Shown: positions 25,533-33,022, counted from the stretch's first letter. The stretch is DNA of 33,284 bases from Afipia sp. (GCA_030652315.1 JAUSAX010000123.1:1-33284); one strand, 5' to 3'. The notes: generated by a model not told the origin, from the sequence alone. Numbers and translations are program-made.

Positions 25533-26012
25533 ATGCCTCTTTACGAGCATGTTTTTCTCGCGCGCCAGGATGCGAGCACCCAGCAGGTCGAAGAACTGAC
25601 CACCCAGATGACCGGCATCGTCGAAGGTCTCGGCGGCAAGGTCACCTAGACCGAGAACTGGGGCGTGCGCTCCCTCACCTATCGCATGAACAAGAACCGC
25701 AAGGCGCATTTCATGCTGCTGAACATCGACGGCCCCGCAGCGGTGGTCGCCGAGATCGAGCGGCAGGAACGCATCAGCGAAGATATCATCCGTTACATCA
25801 CCGTTCGCGTCGAGGAACTGGAGGAAGGTCCCTCCGCCATGATGCGCAAGGCCGAGCGTGACCGCGACGAGCGCGGTGGCGGTGGCTTCCGCGGCGATCG
25901 TGAAGGCGGTGGCTTCCGTGGCGGCGACCGCGAAGGCGGTGGCTTCCGTGGTGACCGTGGTCCGCGCCGTCCGCGTGATGAAGACGCAACCACAGCAGCG
26001 GTAGAGGAGTAA
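25533..26012 (+). pseudogene. rpsF: Ribosomal protein bS6, interrupted by one in-frame TAG
   Basis: bS6 binds bS18 and 16S rRNA in the platform of the small subunit. The frame begins [20 protein letters not shown] after GGAAAGGA and runs to LGGKVT, where codon 39 is TAG (25647-25649). It then continues in the same frame as [18 protein letters not shown] to a TAA at 26010. In relatives I recall [20 protein letters not shown], so the TAG replaces a Lys codon (AAG to TAG, one base). Everything beyond is intact, including [15 protein letters not shown] and [16 protein letters not shown]. The full product would be 159 residues with a Gly/Arg-rich tail. As written only 38 residues are made, unless translation restarts near GTG 25665 or the TAG is read through. 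A sequencing error or very recent mutation is most likely. Confidence 0.85.
25881..25964 (+). repeat. Tandem repeat coding for the Gly/Arg/Asp-rich tail of bS6
   Basis: Three imperfect copies built on GGTGGCTTCCGTGG plus GACCG-GAAGGC follow one another and encode GGGFRGDRE / [10 protein letters not shown] / GGGFRGDRG. Such RGG-like tails are seen on bS6 of related bacteria; copy number is prone to change by slippage. Confidence 0.7.
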
Positions 26013-26017
26013 GAACA

Positions 26018-26257
26018 ATGGCTGAAGCAGGTGCACGCCGTCCGTTCTTCCGCCGCCGCAAAACGTGCCCGTTCACGGGCCCGAACGCGCCGAAGATCGA
26101 CTACAAGGATTCGAAGCTGCTGATGCGTTACGTGTCCGAGCGCGGCAAGATCGTGCCGAGCCGCATCACGGCCGTGTCGGCAAAGAAGCAGCGTGAACTC
26201 GCCCGCGCCATCAAGCGCTCGCGGTTCCTCGGCCTTCTGCCTTACGTGATCCGCTAA
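26018..26257 (+). CDS. rpsR: Ribosomal protein bS18
   Basis: bS18 pairs with bS6 on the small-subunit platform. The 79-residue basic protein contains [20 protein letters not shown] and the conserved C-terminal block [20 protein letters not shown] followed by [22 protein letters not shown] overlapping the end of rpsF serves as ribosome-binding site, five bases after the rpsF TAA, so translation is normally coupled to rpsF. If the rpsF TAG is real, the supply of bS18 could suffer from polarity. Confidence 0.97.
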   Translation: MAEAGARRPFFRRRKTCPFTGPNAPKIDYKDSKLLMRYVSERGKIVPSRITAVSAKKQRELARAIKRSRFLGLLPYVIR

Positions 26258-26265
26258 AACCTTCT

Positions 26266-26366
26266 CGTCATTCCGGACAGGCCGCGCAGCGGACTGATCC
26301 GGAATCTCGAAAAGGCCAATTGCGAAAGATTCCGGGTTCGCCGCCGACTGGCGCCCCGGAATGACG
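26266..26366. repeat. Intergenic inverted-repeat element (CGTCATTCCGG type)
   Basis: The segment begins CGTCATTCCGGA and ends with its reverse complement CCGGAATGACG; internal GATCCGGAATCTCG and GATTCCGGGTTCG carry related shorter repeats. It is a second type of dispersed palindromic repeat, here between rpsR and the DUF2232 gene, where it may form an mRNA-stabilising or terminating structure. Confidence 0.65.
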
Positions 26367-26482
26367 ACAAAGCAGCCTACGCACCGCGCGTCGATTTTTT
26401 CTCATAACACTGCGGGGTCGTCCCACGGTGGATGGTTGGGGCCTTCGGGGCCTCTAACCGCTCGAAAGGAGCGGGACAGCTG

Positions 26483-27448
26483 ATGATGATGAGCATCCTC
26501 ATAGCAATCGCGGCCGGCCTTGCGTCGGCATTGATGTTCGCGTCGATCGTGTCCGGCGCGCTGATCTCGATCGTGCTGTTTTACCTCGCGCCGCTGCCGT
26601 TGATGGTCGCTGCGCTGGGCTGGGGATCCGCGACCGCTCTGATCGGCGGGATTGTCGCTGCGCTCGGTCTCGGCGGCATTTTCGGTTTCCCCTATATGGC
26701 GGCGTTCGCGCTGAGCATCGCCCTGCCCGCATGGTGGCTTGGATATCTGACGCTGCTGGCGCGTCCGGTCTCAAACGATCCACAACTGGCAAATCTCGCG
26801 CCGGCGCTCGACTGGTATCCGACCGGTCGCGTCCTGATGTGGATCGCCGCGTTCGCCACCCTCACCACCGTCAGCGCACTGCTCACACTGGGCAGCGACG
26901 CAGAGACCATCAACGGCGCGCTGCGCCGCGGCTTGCTGCGCATCATCGGGCGCGGGGCTGTCACGCCTGCGGGTGAAAGCGAACGGGTGGTCGACGCGCT
27001 GGTGGCGGTCGCGCCAGGTGCCGCGACGATCATCGCGATGGTGACGCTGACACTCAATCTGTGGCTCGCCGCCAAGATCACGACCACATCCGGCCGCCTG
27101 ATGCGCCCGTGGCCCGACCTGCGCACCACCACACTGCCAAGGATGGTGCTGGGCGCGCTGCTGGTCGCAGTCGTGCTCTGCTTTACCGGCGGACTGCTGG
27201 CGATGCTGGCGCAGATCGTCAGCGCGGCGCTGCTGATGGCTTACGCGATCACGGGGTTTGCAGTGCTGCATACGGTGACGCAGGCGTTTTCGGGCCGCGC
27301 TTTCGTGATCGGCGCCGCCTACGCCGGGACGCTGTTCATCGGCTGGCCGCTGATTGGAATGATCGGCCTCGGCCTCGCCGATGCCGTTCTTGGAATTCGA
27401 CAAGCCTACTGGAACCGGCGCGGGCCACCGCCCCTGCCGACTTCCTGA
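26483..27448 (+). CDS. DUF2232 (YybS-like) integral membrane protein
   Basis: The 321-residue protein is almost entirely hydrophobic, with about eight membrane helices (for example [19 protein letters not shown] near the start and [19 protein letters not shown] near the end) and no catalytic motif that I can see. By position between rpsR and rplI and by composition it belongs to the DUF2232/YybS group, of unknown function. Three consecutive ATG codons (26483, 26486, 26489) can start it; AAAGGAG lies about 12 bases upstream of the first. The frame is open to 26432 but that stretch is not hydrophobic and overlaps a small hairpin (GGCCTTCGGGGCC). Confidence 0.85.
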   Translation: MMMSILIAIAAGLASALMFASIVSGALISIVLFYLAPLPLMVAALGWGSATALIGGIVAALGLGGIFGFPYMAAFALSIALPAWWLGYLTLLARPVSNDPQLANLAPALDWYPTGRVLMWIAAFATLTTVSALLTLGSDAETINGALRRGLLRIIGRGAVTPAGESERVVDALVAVAPGAATIIAMVTLTLNLWLAAKITTTSGRLMRPWPDLRTTTLPRMVLGALLVAVVLCFTGGLLAMLAQIVSAALLMAYAITGFAVLHTVTQAFSGRAFVIGAAYAGTLFIGWPLIGMIGLGLADAVLGIRQAYWNRRGPPPLPTS

Positions 27449-27501
27449 ACTTCAACCTGAACGCAACATCAACTCAACTCAGACATCAACGGAGAACTCA
27501 A

Positions 27502-28107
27502 ATGGAAGTCATTCTGCTGGAACGCGTGGCCAAGCTCGGCCAAATGGGCGATGTGGTCAAAGTGAAGGACGGGTTCGCCCGTAACTTCCTGCTCAAGCGC
27601 AACAAGGCGCTGCGCGCGACCAAGGACAACCGCGAGAAGTACGACGGCATGAAGGCCGATCTCGAGGCCAAGAACATTCAGGCCAAGGGCGAAGCCACCA
27701 AGGTTGCCGAGAAGATCGACGGCCGCAACGTCATCATCATCCGTCAGGCATCGGAAACCGGCCAGCTTTACGGTTCAGTCTCGGTGCGCGACATCATGGC
27801 GGCACTCGAAGCCGATGGCGTTTCGCTGAACCGTCAGCAGGTGCTGCTCGACGCGCCGATCAAGACCATCGGCCAACACAAGATCACCATCGCTGTGCAT
27901 CCTGAAGTCGAAGTCCATGTGTCGACGACGGTTGCTCGCTCCGATGCTGAAGCCGAGCGCATCAACCGCGGCGAAGACGTCAACAGCCGTCAGGAAGATC
28001 GCGACGCGGCTGCCGAAGCTATCGCCGCCGCCGGCGAGTTCTTCGATCCGGAAGCGCAGCACGACGACGCTGCCGAGCCGGCCGAAACGCCTGCCGAAGA
28101 GAAGTAA
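27502..28107 (+). CDS. rplI: Ribosomal protein bL9
   Basis: bL9 binds domain V of 23S rRNA near the L1 stalk and helps keep the reading frame. The 201-residue protein has the N-terminal RNA-binding domain [20 protein letters not shown] with [16 protein letters not shown], a long connecting helix (about 40-75), and the C-terminal domain ([40 protein letters not shown]). It carries an extra acidic Ala/Glu tail typical of this bacterial group. GGAG at 27491-27494 precedes ATG 27502. An intrinsic terminator follows. Confidence 0.97.
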   Translation: MEVILLERVAKLGQMGDVVKVKDGFARNFLLKRNKALRATKDNREKYDGMKADLEAKNIQAKGEATKVAEKIDGRNVIIIRQASETGQLYGSVSVRDIMAALEADGVSLNRQQVLLDAPIKTIGQHKITIAVHPEVEVHVSTTVARSDAEAERINRGEDVNSRQEDRDAAAEAIAAAGEFFDPEAQHDDAAEPAETPAEEK

Positions 28108-28135
28108 GTTCCGGCGCAAGCCGACCACAAAACCC

Positions 28136-28170
28136 AAAAGCCCGGTCTCATCGAGATCGGGCTTTTCGTT
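28136..28170 (+). terminator. Intrinsic terminator of the rpsF-rplI operon
   Basis: AAAAGCCCGGTCTC pairs with GAGATCGGGCTTTT across a short loop, ending in TTTTCGTTT. It starts 28 bases after the rplI stop and closes the ribosomal operon. Confidence 0.9.
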
Positions 28171-28195
28171 TCTGTCCGACCCCTCAAATCCCCGG

Positions 28196-28260
28196 TCGTC
28201 CCCGCGAAAGCGGGGACCCAGATTTTCTAGGTGCTGGATTCCCGCTTTCGCGGGAATGAG
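28196..28260. repeat. Dispersed palindromic repeat (CCCCGCGAAAGCGGGG type)
   Basis: Two nested palindromes, CCCCGCGAAAGCGGGGACC and TCCCGCTTTCGCGGGAAT, flank a short centre, and CCCAG pairs with CTGGA. This element type (start CGTCCCCGCGAAAG, end TTCGCGGGAATGA) is found many times in alphaproteobacterial genomes between genes. It follows the rplI terminator. Confidence 0.75.
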
Positions 28261-28338
28261 CGGAGAGAGTGCGCTTTCGATTGAGATGGATCACTCCCAT
28301 CGTAGGATCGCAGACTCCCTGCTGTAGTTCAGGCCGGG

Positions 28339-28788
28339 CTAAACCTTCGGCGCGACGGCCTGATCGATCATCGCAATCGATGCCAGCGCAGTCGCAGTGT
28401 GCTTCTCCGCGCCGTCAATGACGCAAAACACATCGGCCGCGACGATTGACAACTGCCGCCCCGGCTTCACGACCCGCGCGCGGCAGATCAGCCGGTCGCC
28501 CGATGCCGGCGCGAGCAGGTTCAGCTTGTATTCGGCGGTCAGCGCCGCCTACCCCTTCACGGTCGCGGCTGCAATCGTGGTCGCGTTGTCGATCAGGAAC
28601 GCCGTCACCCCGCCGTGGAAGAAGCCGTTCTGCTGCAGAAGCTCCGGCCTTCGATCCACCGAGAGTTCGCAGCCGCCGCGCGTGAGATCACTTACCTCGG
28701 CGCCGACATGAGTCATGAATCCCTGGCGCATCACGTTAGCGCGAATGTGCGCCGCGATCGGTGTGAACTCCGTATCTGCCTGAAGCAT
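28339..28788 (-). pseudogene. PaaI-type hotdog thioesterase, interrupted by one in-frame TAG
   Basis: The family hydrolyses acyl-CoA thioesters. From ATG 28788 the frame reads MLQADTEFTPIAAHIRANVM and contains the hotdog active-site block QQNGFFHGGVTAFLIDNATT (Asn54, His58, Asp67). Codon 80 is then TAG (28551-28549), just after AAATVKG. Beyond it the same frame goes on as AALTAEYKLNLLAPASGDR to VAPKV and a natural stop at 28339, giving 149 residues, a normal family length. The second half holds the rest of the hotdog sheet, so the truncated 79-residue product should not fold. The start overlaps the TetR stop (TAATG), with AGGAGAG as ribosome-binding site. One base change would restore the gene. 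Confidence 0.8.
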
Positions 28789-29372
28789 TATCGCTCTCCT
28801 TTTGCCGTCAACGCGCGAACCGCACACGCAATCAGCTCATCGGCGTGGTCGCGCGGATCGGATGGATCGCGGCCCGATAGCCATGCGCGGCAAACGAATT
28901 GCGCCGGGCCGATGATCTGGCTGAAGAACAGAGAGGCCTGCATGGGCCGCAGTTCACCGCTCGCGACCAGCGGCGCGCGCCAGGCGTCGACGCCCTCCGC
29001 GACCGTCGCATTCCGCGCCATGCGTGCGTCTCGCACATCCTGCGCCCACTCGCTGCGCGATATCTCGAACAGGAAATTGGCTTCGCGGCGGTTGTCGATG
29101 ACCCATGCGAGGTGCGTACGGATCAAACGCGCGATGCCCTCCTCCGCCCCGGGCGGCGGATCGATCACATCGAGCATGGCGATGTGGTAGCGCCGCAGCA
29201 CTTCGAGAAACAGCGTGCCGGCCAACTCGCGCTTGGAGCCGAAGAAGTGGAAGAAGCTGCCGTTGGATGCTCCGGCCCGCTCTCGGATCGCGGCGACTGT
29301 GGCGCCCTCGAAGCCATCCTGATCGAACATGGCCAAAGCCGCTGTCAGCAGATCGTCACGCGCACTCGCCAT
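28788..29372 (-). CDS. TetR-family transcriptional regulator
   Basis: The 194-residue protein has a standard TetR N-terminal domain: DDLLTAALAMFDQDGFEGAT, then VAAIRERAGASNGSFFHFFG and SKRELAGTLFLEVL (about 6-55). The C-terminal helical domain would bind a small effector. Its gene overlaps the thioesterase gene, so the likely effector is an acyl-CoA or aromatic-CoA related to that enzyme; this is inference. Two overlapping palindromes lie 19-48 bases before its start and cover the probable -10 box, pointing to autorepression. Confidence 0.88.
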   Translation of the reverse strand: MASARDDLLTAALAMFDQDGFEGATVAAIRERAGASNGSFFHFFGSKRELAGTLFLEVLRRYHIAMLDVIDPPPGAEEGIARLIRTHLAWVIDNRREANFLFEISRSEWAQDVRDARMARNATVAEGVDAWRAPLVASGELRPMQASLFFSQIIGPAQFVCRAWLSGRDPSDPRDHADELIACAVRALTAKGER

Positions 29373-29390
29373 GACCGCCCCTCGTGAAGA

Positions 29391-29429
29391 CTAGAGTTCC
29401 ACTCTAGAGTTTTACTCTGGTCGAAACAA
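29391..29429 (-). promoter_or_regulatory. Promoter with two overlapping TetR operators
   Basis: CTAGAGT-TCC-ACTCTAG (29391-29407) is a perfect 7+3+7 palindrome. A second copy, CTAGAGT-TTT-ACTCTGG (29404-29420), starts 13 bases later and shares four bases with the first. On the minus strand TTGTTT (29429-29424) and TAGAGT (29406-29401), 17 bases apart, make a candidate promoter whose -10 box lies in the operators. Confidence 0.75.
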
Positions 29430-29473
29430 GAGCCATCGGCGGACAGATCCGCATGCGCTACCCAGATCGGGAT

Positions 29474-30340
29474 TTAGCGGGAGATCGGCGGTTCAGGGTT
29501 ACCAGCGGGAACTGGTGGCGGTCCGACCGGAACCACCGGCGCCGGCGGAGGCGGCGCAGGGCCGATGTCGATGGTCAATGGACCCGCGGGAACATCCTCC
29601 TTCGGAGGCGCGGCAGCTACTTCGGCCGGTTTCGCACCTTCCTTCGGCGCTGGTGTCACAGCAGGCACCGGGTCCGGACGCGTTCCCTCGGCCTTCGCGG
29701 ACTCGCTCTTGTCGGAGTCCTTGGCAGGTTCGGTCTTGCCTGCGTCCTGCTTGGCGGCATCCGCAGCGGGCTCGTCCTTCGACACCCCGTGCCGGTCTTC
29801 GATCTTCGGCGGCGCAGGGTCTTTCCCGGCCTTGGCAGCCTCCCGTGCGGCCTGCCTCGCCGCCCTTCGCTCGGCCGCAGCCTTCTGGCGGGCGGTCGTC
29901 GTTTGAGAGTCAGGCGCACCGTTCTGCAATCCGTCGGCGTCCGGTCGTGCGGCTTCCTGTGCCGGCGGCTTGCGGCCCTTCGCTGCCTGCTCGGGACCCG
30001 GCTCCTGCGCCGGTCGGCCGCCTTTCGCCTCCTGACCCTGTCTGGTCAGATTTCCGCCGCCGGGTGCTGCATTGGCAGCGCCATTGGAGAGCACATAGGC
30101 GCTCATCGCCCCGGCCATGTCTGAACTGGTGGTGTAGTGCTGGCGCAGGAAGCTTGGCAGCGATCCGGGCGCGACGCTCTTCAGCAATCCGCGCGCGCTT
30201 TTGTGGCAGAGCGAGCAGGTGCTGGAGAAAATCTGGGATGGAGGCTTACCGGCTTCAAGATTCTGCGCGTCCGCCGGGGTCGCCCCGAAACAGCCCAACG
30301 CGAACGCCACCGTCGCCAAAATGAGCGCTCGGCTCAACAT
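29474..30340 (-). CDS. Secreted cytochrome c-like protein with long low-complexity tail
   Basis: The 288-residue protein has a signal peptide (MLSRALILATVAFALGCFGA, probable cleavage after ADA at residue 25). A single heme-attachment motif CSLCH (42-46) follows in a short cytochrome-like domain (about 26-90) with candidate Met ligands in SSDMAGAMSAYVLSNG. The remaining 190 residues are rich in Ala, Pro, Lys, Glu and Asp with no recognised fold, ending in a Pro-rich stretch. Similar proteins are, as far as I remember, common in Bradyrhizobium. A periplasmic electron carrier or heme sensor is possible. It is transcribed alone. Confidence 0.7.
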   Translation of the reverse strand: MLSRALILATVAFALGCFGATPADAQNLEAGKPPSQIFSSTCSLCHKSARGLLKSVAPGSLPSFLRQHYTTSSDMAGAMSAYVLSNGAANAAPGGGNLTRQGQEAKGGRPAQEPGPEQAAKGRKPPAQEAARPDADGLQNGAPDSQTTTARQKAAAERRAARQAAREAAKAGKDPAPPKIEDRHGVSKDEPAADAAKQDAGKTEPAKDSDKSESAKAEGTRPDPVPAVTPAPKEGAKPAEVAAAPPKEDVPAGPLTIDIGPAPPPPAPVVPVGPPPVPAGNPEPPISR

Positions 30341-30629
30341 CCAAGGTCTCCAGATCTACAGCCAGCAAGGACAGATGGCGGTCCACCCTGCCCTCAGCCT
30401 CGCGGTCACCTTTAGCGGATTATGCCGCGAATGGAAGCACCGAGATTTCGCAACTGCGTGAACCGGTTTTCAGCCACCGAAACCATCCCTTACGGCCTTG
30501 CGGCCCTCGACTCATCGGACAAAAACGCAGATCAGCCTTACACGGGCCCGGCCTACGTCAAATTGCGATTGAAACCGGAACAAAAATTACCAACATCTAT
30601 CGGGTGAGGCCACATTTGGATCGTTAGAC

Positions 30630-31889
30630 ATGCGTTCGATGGATCGCCTGCTGCGGTTTTTCCTGAGCCAGTTCATCCGCCGGGGCTCGGTGACGTTTAC
30701 GACGTCAAGCGGCACCACCTTCACCTGCGGCGACGGAACGGGCCAGCCAGTCTCGGTCAAATTTATGACACCTGAGGCCGAACGGCATCTGCTGCTCGAT
30801 CCGGAACTGGCCATCGGGGAAATCTATACGGACGGTGACCTCGTCGTTGAGAACGGCTCGATCGCCGATCTTCTGGCCGTAGCAATGGACCAGCCCGACA
30901 TGGTGCCGCGCTGGTCAAGGGTACGGTGGTGGCTTCGCTACCTGATCCGGCACTGGCAGCAGTTCAACCCGCCCGAGCGCTCGAAGCGCAACGTCGCCAG
31001 CCATTACGACCTCGATGGCCGGCTGTATCGCCTCTTCCTCGACGCCGACATGCAATACAGTTGCGCCTACTTCGAGACGCCGGAGTCGATGCTCGACGAC
31101 GCGCAACTCGCCAAGAAGCGCCACCTCGCTGCCAAACTGCTGGTCAAGCCGGACCACCGCGTGCTCGACATCGGGTCCGGCTGGGGCGGGCTCGGTCTTT
31201 ACCTCGCGGGGATGACCGGCGCGAAAGTGACCGGCGTCACCCTGTCCGAAGAACAGCTCGGCGTGTCGAACGCGCGCGCCGGCGAATTGAACCTGACCGG
31301 CCGCGCCGAATTCCGTCTGCAGGATTATCGCAAGACACCCGGTCCATTCGACCGCATCGTCTCCGTGGGCATGTTCGAGCATGTCGGGCTCGATTACTAC
31401 GACACCTACCTCAACCGCTGCGCGGAACTTCTCGCCGACGACGGCGTGATGGTGCTGCATGCGATCGGGCGTGCGGAAGGCCCCGGCATCACCAACCCGT
31501 GGATCGCAAAGTACATCTTCCCCGGCGGCTACATTCCGGCGCTGTCGGAAGTACTGCCTGCAATCGAGCGTTCGGGGTTGCTGGTCGCTGACATCGAAAT
31601 CCTCCGGCTGCACTACGCCGAAACGCTGAAGGCCTGGCGCGACCGCTTCCTCGCCCGCCGCGAGGAAGCTGCGAAGCTGTACGACGAACGCTTTGTGCGG
31701 ATGTGGGAATTCTATCTCGCATCGTCCGAGATGTCGTTCCGCAAGCAGAGCATGATGGTGTTCCAGATCCAGCTCAGCAAACGGCAGGGTGTGGTTCCGA
31801 TCACGCGCGACTACATCACCCGCGAGGAACAGCGGCTGCGCGAGATCGAGGCGGCGAAGCGTCCTGTACTGCGGCTGGCGGGCGAATAA
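30630..31889 (+). CDS. cfa: Cyclopropane-fatty-acyl-phospholipid synthase
   Basis: The enzyme adds a methylene group from S-adenosylmethionine to double bonds of membrane phospholipid chains. The 419-residue protein shows the N-terminal lipid-binding region (to about 115), then NVASHYDLDGRLYRLFLDAD and MQYSCAYF (Cys145), the SAM motif RVLDIGSGWGGLGLYLA (177-193), GVTLSEEQLGVSNARAG, SVGMFEHVGLDYYDTY and the FPGGYIPALSEV region with later CFA-type sequence. Start ATG 30630 has only a weak GGA upstream; ATG 30639 (MDRLLRF) is an alternative. Together with the desaturase it would tune membrane fluidity. The 289 bases upstream hold no gene I can support. Confidence 0.93.
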   Translation: MRSMDRLLRFFLSQFIRRGSVTFTTSSGTTFTCGDGTGQPVSVKFMTPEAERHLLLDPELAIGEIYTDGDLVVENGSIADLLAVAMDQPDMVPRWSRVRWWLRYLIRHWQQFNPPERSKRNVASHYDLDGRLYRLFLDADMQYSCAYFETPESMLDDAQLAKKRHLAAKLLVKPDHRVLDIGSGWGGLGLYLAGMTGAKVTGVTLSEEQLGVSNARAGELNLTGRAEFRLQDYRKTPGPFDRIVSVGMFEHVGLDYYDTYLNRCAELLADDGVMVLHAIGRAEGPGITNPWIAKYIFPGGYIPALSEVLPAIERSGLLVADIEILRLHYAETLKAWRDRFLARREEAAKLYDERFVRMWEFYLASSEMSFRKQSMMVFQIQLSKRQGVVPITRDYITREEQRLREIEAAKRPVLRLAGE

Positions 31890-31921
31890 ACCGATACGTC
31901 GATATGGACGCTGTGCCGGGA

Positions 31922-32299
31922 TCAGGCTTCAACCGCCCCGCCGCTTTCCGCCCAGTCCTTGAAGGCGCCAGCGTTGAAGACTTCGCCGTAACCCAAGTCC
32001 TTGAGCACCTTGCCGCTCAGCGCGGATCGGCCACCGGACGCGCAATAGACAATGACAGTTTTGTCCTTGGCGAAATTCTTGTCGTGATAAGGCGATTCCG
32101 GATCGGCGCGGAACTCCAGCATGCCGCGCGAGACATTGACCGCCCCGGCAATCTTGCCGCTCTTCTCCACCTCGTGCGCATCGCGCACGTCGATCACCAG
32201 CGTATTGCCTTTTGCAATCATCTCGCGCGTCTCGGCCGGAGTGATCTTCGGAACTGCTGCGTTGGCTTCAGCCATCAACTGCTTCACGCTCGTAACCAT
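31922..32299 (-). CDS. Rhodanese-like domain protein
   Basis: The 125-residue single-domain rhodanese carries VIDVRDAHEVEKSGKIAGAV and the active-site loop CASGGRS with Cys86 as sulfur acceptor, and a typical end FNAGAFKDWAESGG. Such proteins move sulfane sulfur between donors and thiophilic acceptors; the partner is unknown. No signal peptide, hence cytosolic. It converges with cfa (32 bases) and diverges from the tRNA-like genes. Confidence 0.9.
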   Translation of the reverse strand: MVTSVKQLMAEANAAVPKITPAETREMIAKGNTLVIDVRDAHEVEKSGKIAGAVNVSRGMLEFRADPESPYHDKNFAKDKTVIVYCASGGRSALSGKVLKDLGYGEVFNAGAFKDWAESGGAVEA

Positions 32300-32493
32300 C
32301 TTGAACCTCTCGTTTCAGGGGAAAAGAAGCTCCTTAGATCCCAGCCCGTAGTCAGGATCGCCGCGCGCCGCCGAAACCTATGGTGAATCCGCAGGCAGCT
32401 CAATCTGATATGTCGCCCTTTCGCTGACACACATTAACCAACGACTCGATCTGTAATTGCGCGAGTCCAACTGTTGGTGCACGCTCGATGCAT

Positions 32494-32569
32494 GGCCCGG
32501 TGGCGGAAAGTCTACGCGGGAGCGCGGCAAACGCTTCATATCCTGGTTCAAATCCAGGCTGGGCCTCCA
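32494..32569 (+). tRNA. tRNA-Cys-like gene (GCA at the anticodon position, abnormal loop and D arm)
   Basis: The 76-base segment folds as a cloverleaf: acceptor GGCCCGG/CTGGGCC (7 bp, one G-U), perfect T arm CCTGG-TTCAAAT-CCAGG, and anticodon stem GGAGCG/CGCTTC around the 7-base loop CGGCAAA. An encoded CCA follows U73. U73 and GCA at 34-36 (32527-32529) both point to cysteine. Two features are wrong for a normal tRNA: position 33 is G instead of the near-universal U, and the D loop (GAAAGTCTA) lacks the conserved GG. It could be a degenerate or non-canonical tRNA, or carry sequence errors. I cannot exclude another identity. Confidence 0.6.
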
Positions 32570-32583
32570 AGTTTTGAAGTCTT

Positions 32584-32669
32584 GGAAAGGTGGCTGAGTG
32601 GCTTAAGGCACCGCTAACGCGGCACACGGGAAACCGTGTCGAAGGTTCGAATCCTGTCCCTTTCCTCCA
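32584..32669 (+). tRNA. tRNA-Ser-like gene with shortened anticodon arm
   Basis: The 86-base segment has a perfect acceptor stem GGAAAGG/CCTTTCC with encoded CCA, a class II D arm (GCTGAGTGGCTTAAGGC) and a long variable arm ACACGG-GAAA-CCGTGT, all as in serine tRNAs. But the space for the anticodon arm holds only CCGCTAACGCGG (32611-32622), which folds to a 4-bp stem with a TAAC loop, about five bases too short. The T stem GAAGG/CCTGTC needs removal of one G (32656) to pair perfectly. The discriminator is U, not the G usual for serine. The CTAA is reminiscent of a GCT anticodon loop (CTGCTAA) that has lost bases. Possibly a tRNA pseudogene, non-canonical tRNA or mis-sequenced tRNA-Ser(GCT). 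Confidence 0.6.
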
Positions 32670-32683
32670 TTTCTTCATGACAC

Positions 32684-32715
32684 CGCCGCTTCCCAACTGG
32701 AGGCGGCGTTTTTTT
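32684..32715 (+). terminator. Intrinsic terminator after the tRNA-like pair
   Basis: CGCCGC-T-TCC pairs with GGA-GGCGGCG (loop CAACT) and is followed by seven T (32709-32715). It shows that the two tRNA-like genes are, or were, a transcription unit read on the plus strand. Confidence 0.85.
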
Positions 32716-33022
32716 GCGAATCTCTTTCGGTGGAACTCCCTGACGTCAGAGCCATGCGGCTGATCATCTGCCTTGTATGTCAGCGGCTTCAGGCAATCGT
32801 TTGAAGAAAGTTTGAAACAGTCGCCCGGAAGTTTCGCTGAATGACGAGCGCGAAACGATCGCGCGGCGCAAATCAAGCGTTTCCGCCATCTTCTCCACTG
32901 TGGTGTGTTGGTGGGGGATAGCTCGCTTGAATCATTTTGAGCGACGAACGGACAGGCCTATGAGTTGGGTCAGTCTCCTGCCTTGCCCTGCTTTGGTCCG
33001 ATTAGAAGAACATTCAATACTC
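32716..33022. other. Region upstream of dnaB
   Basis: I see no gene here. A direct repeat of GTTTGAA (near 32800-32815) is visible but short. The dnaB promoter must lie within this region or just upstream; I could not pick boxes with good spacing. Confidence 0.4.

Noticed and set aside
32584..32669. Selenocysteine tRNA (selC)
   Set aside because: The 13 bases between T loop and discriminator recall the 8/5 design of selC, but there is no UCA anticodon and T8 does not pair; a one-base insertion in a serine tRNA explains it better.
32400..32876. 158-codon minus-strand frame over the tRNA-like genes
   Set aside because: Its translation contains GFEP-type strings that arise from antisense T arms; such products are common false annotations over tRNA genes.
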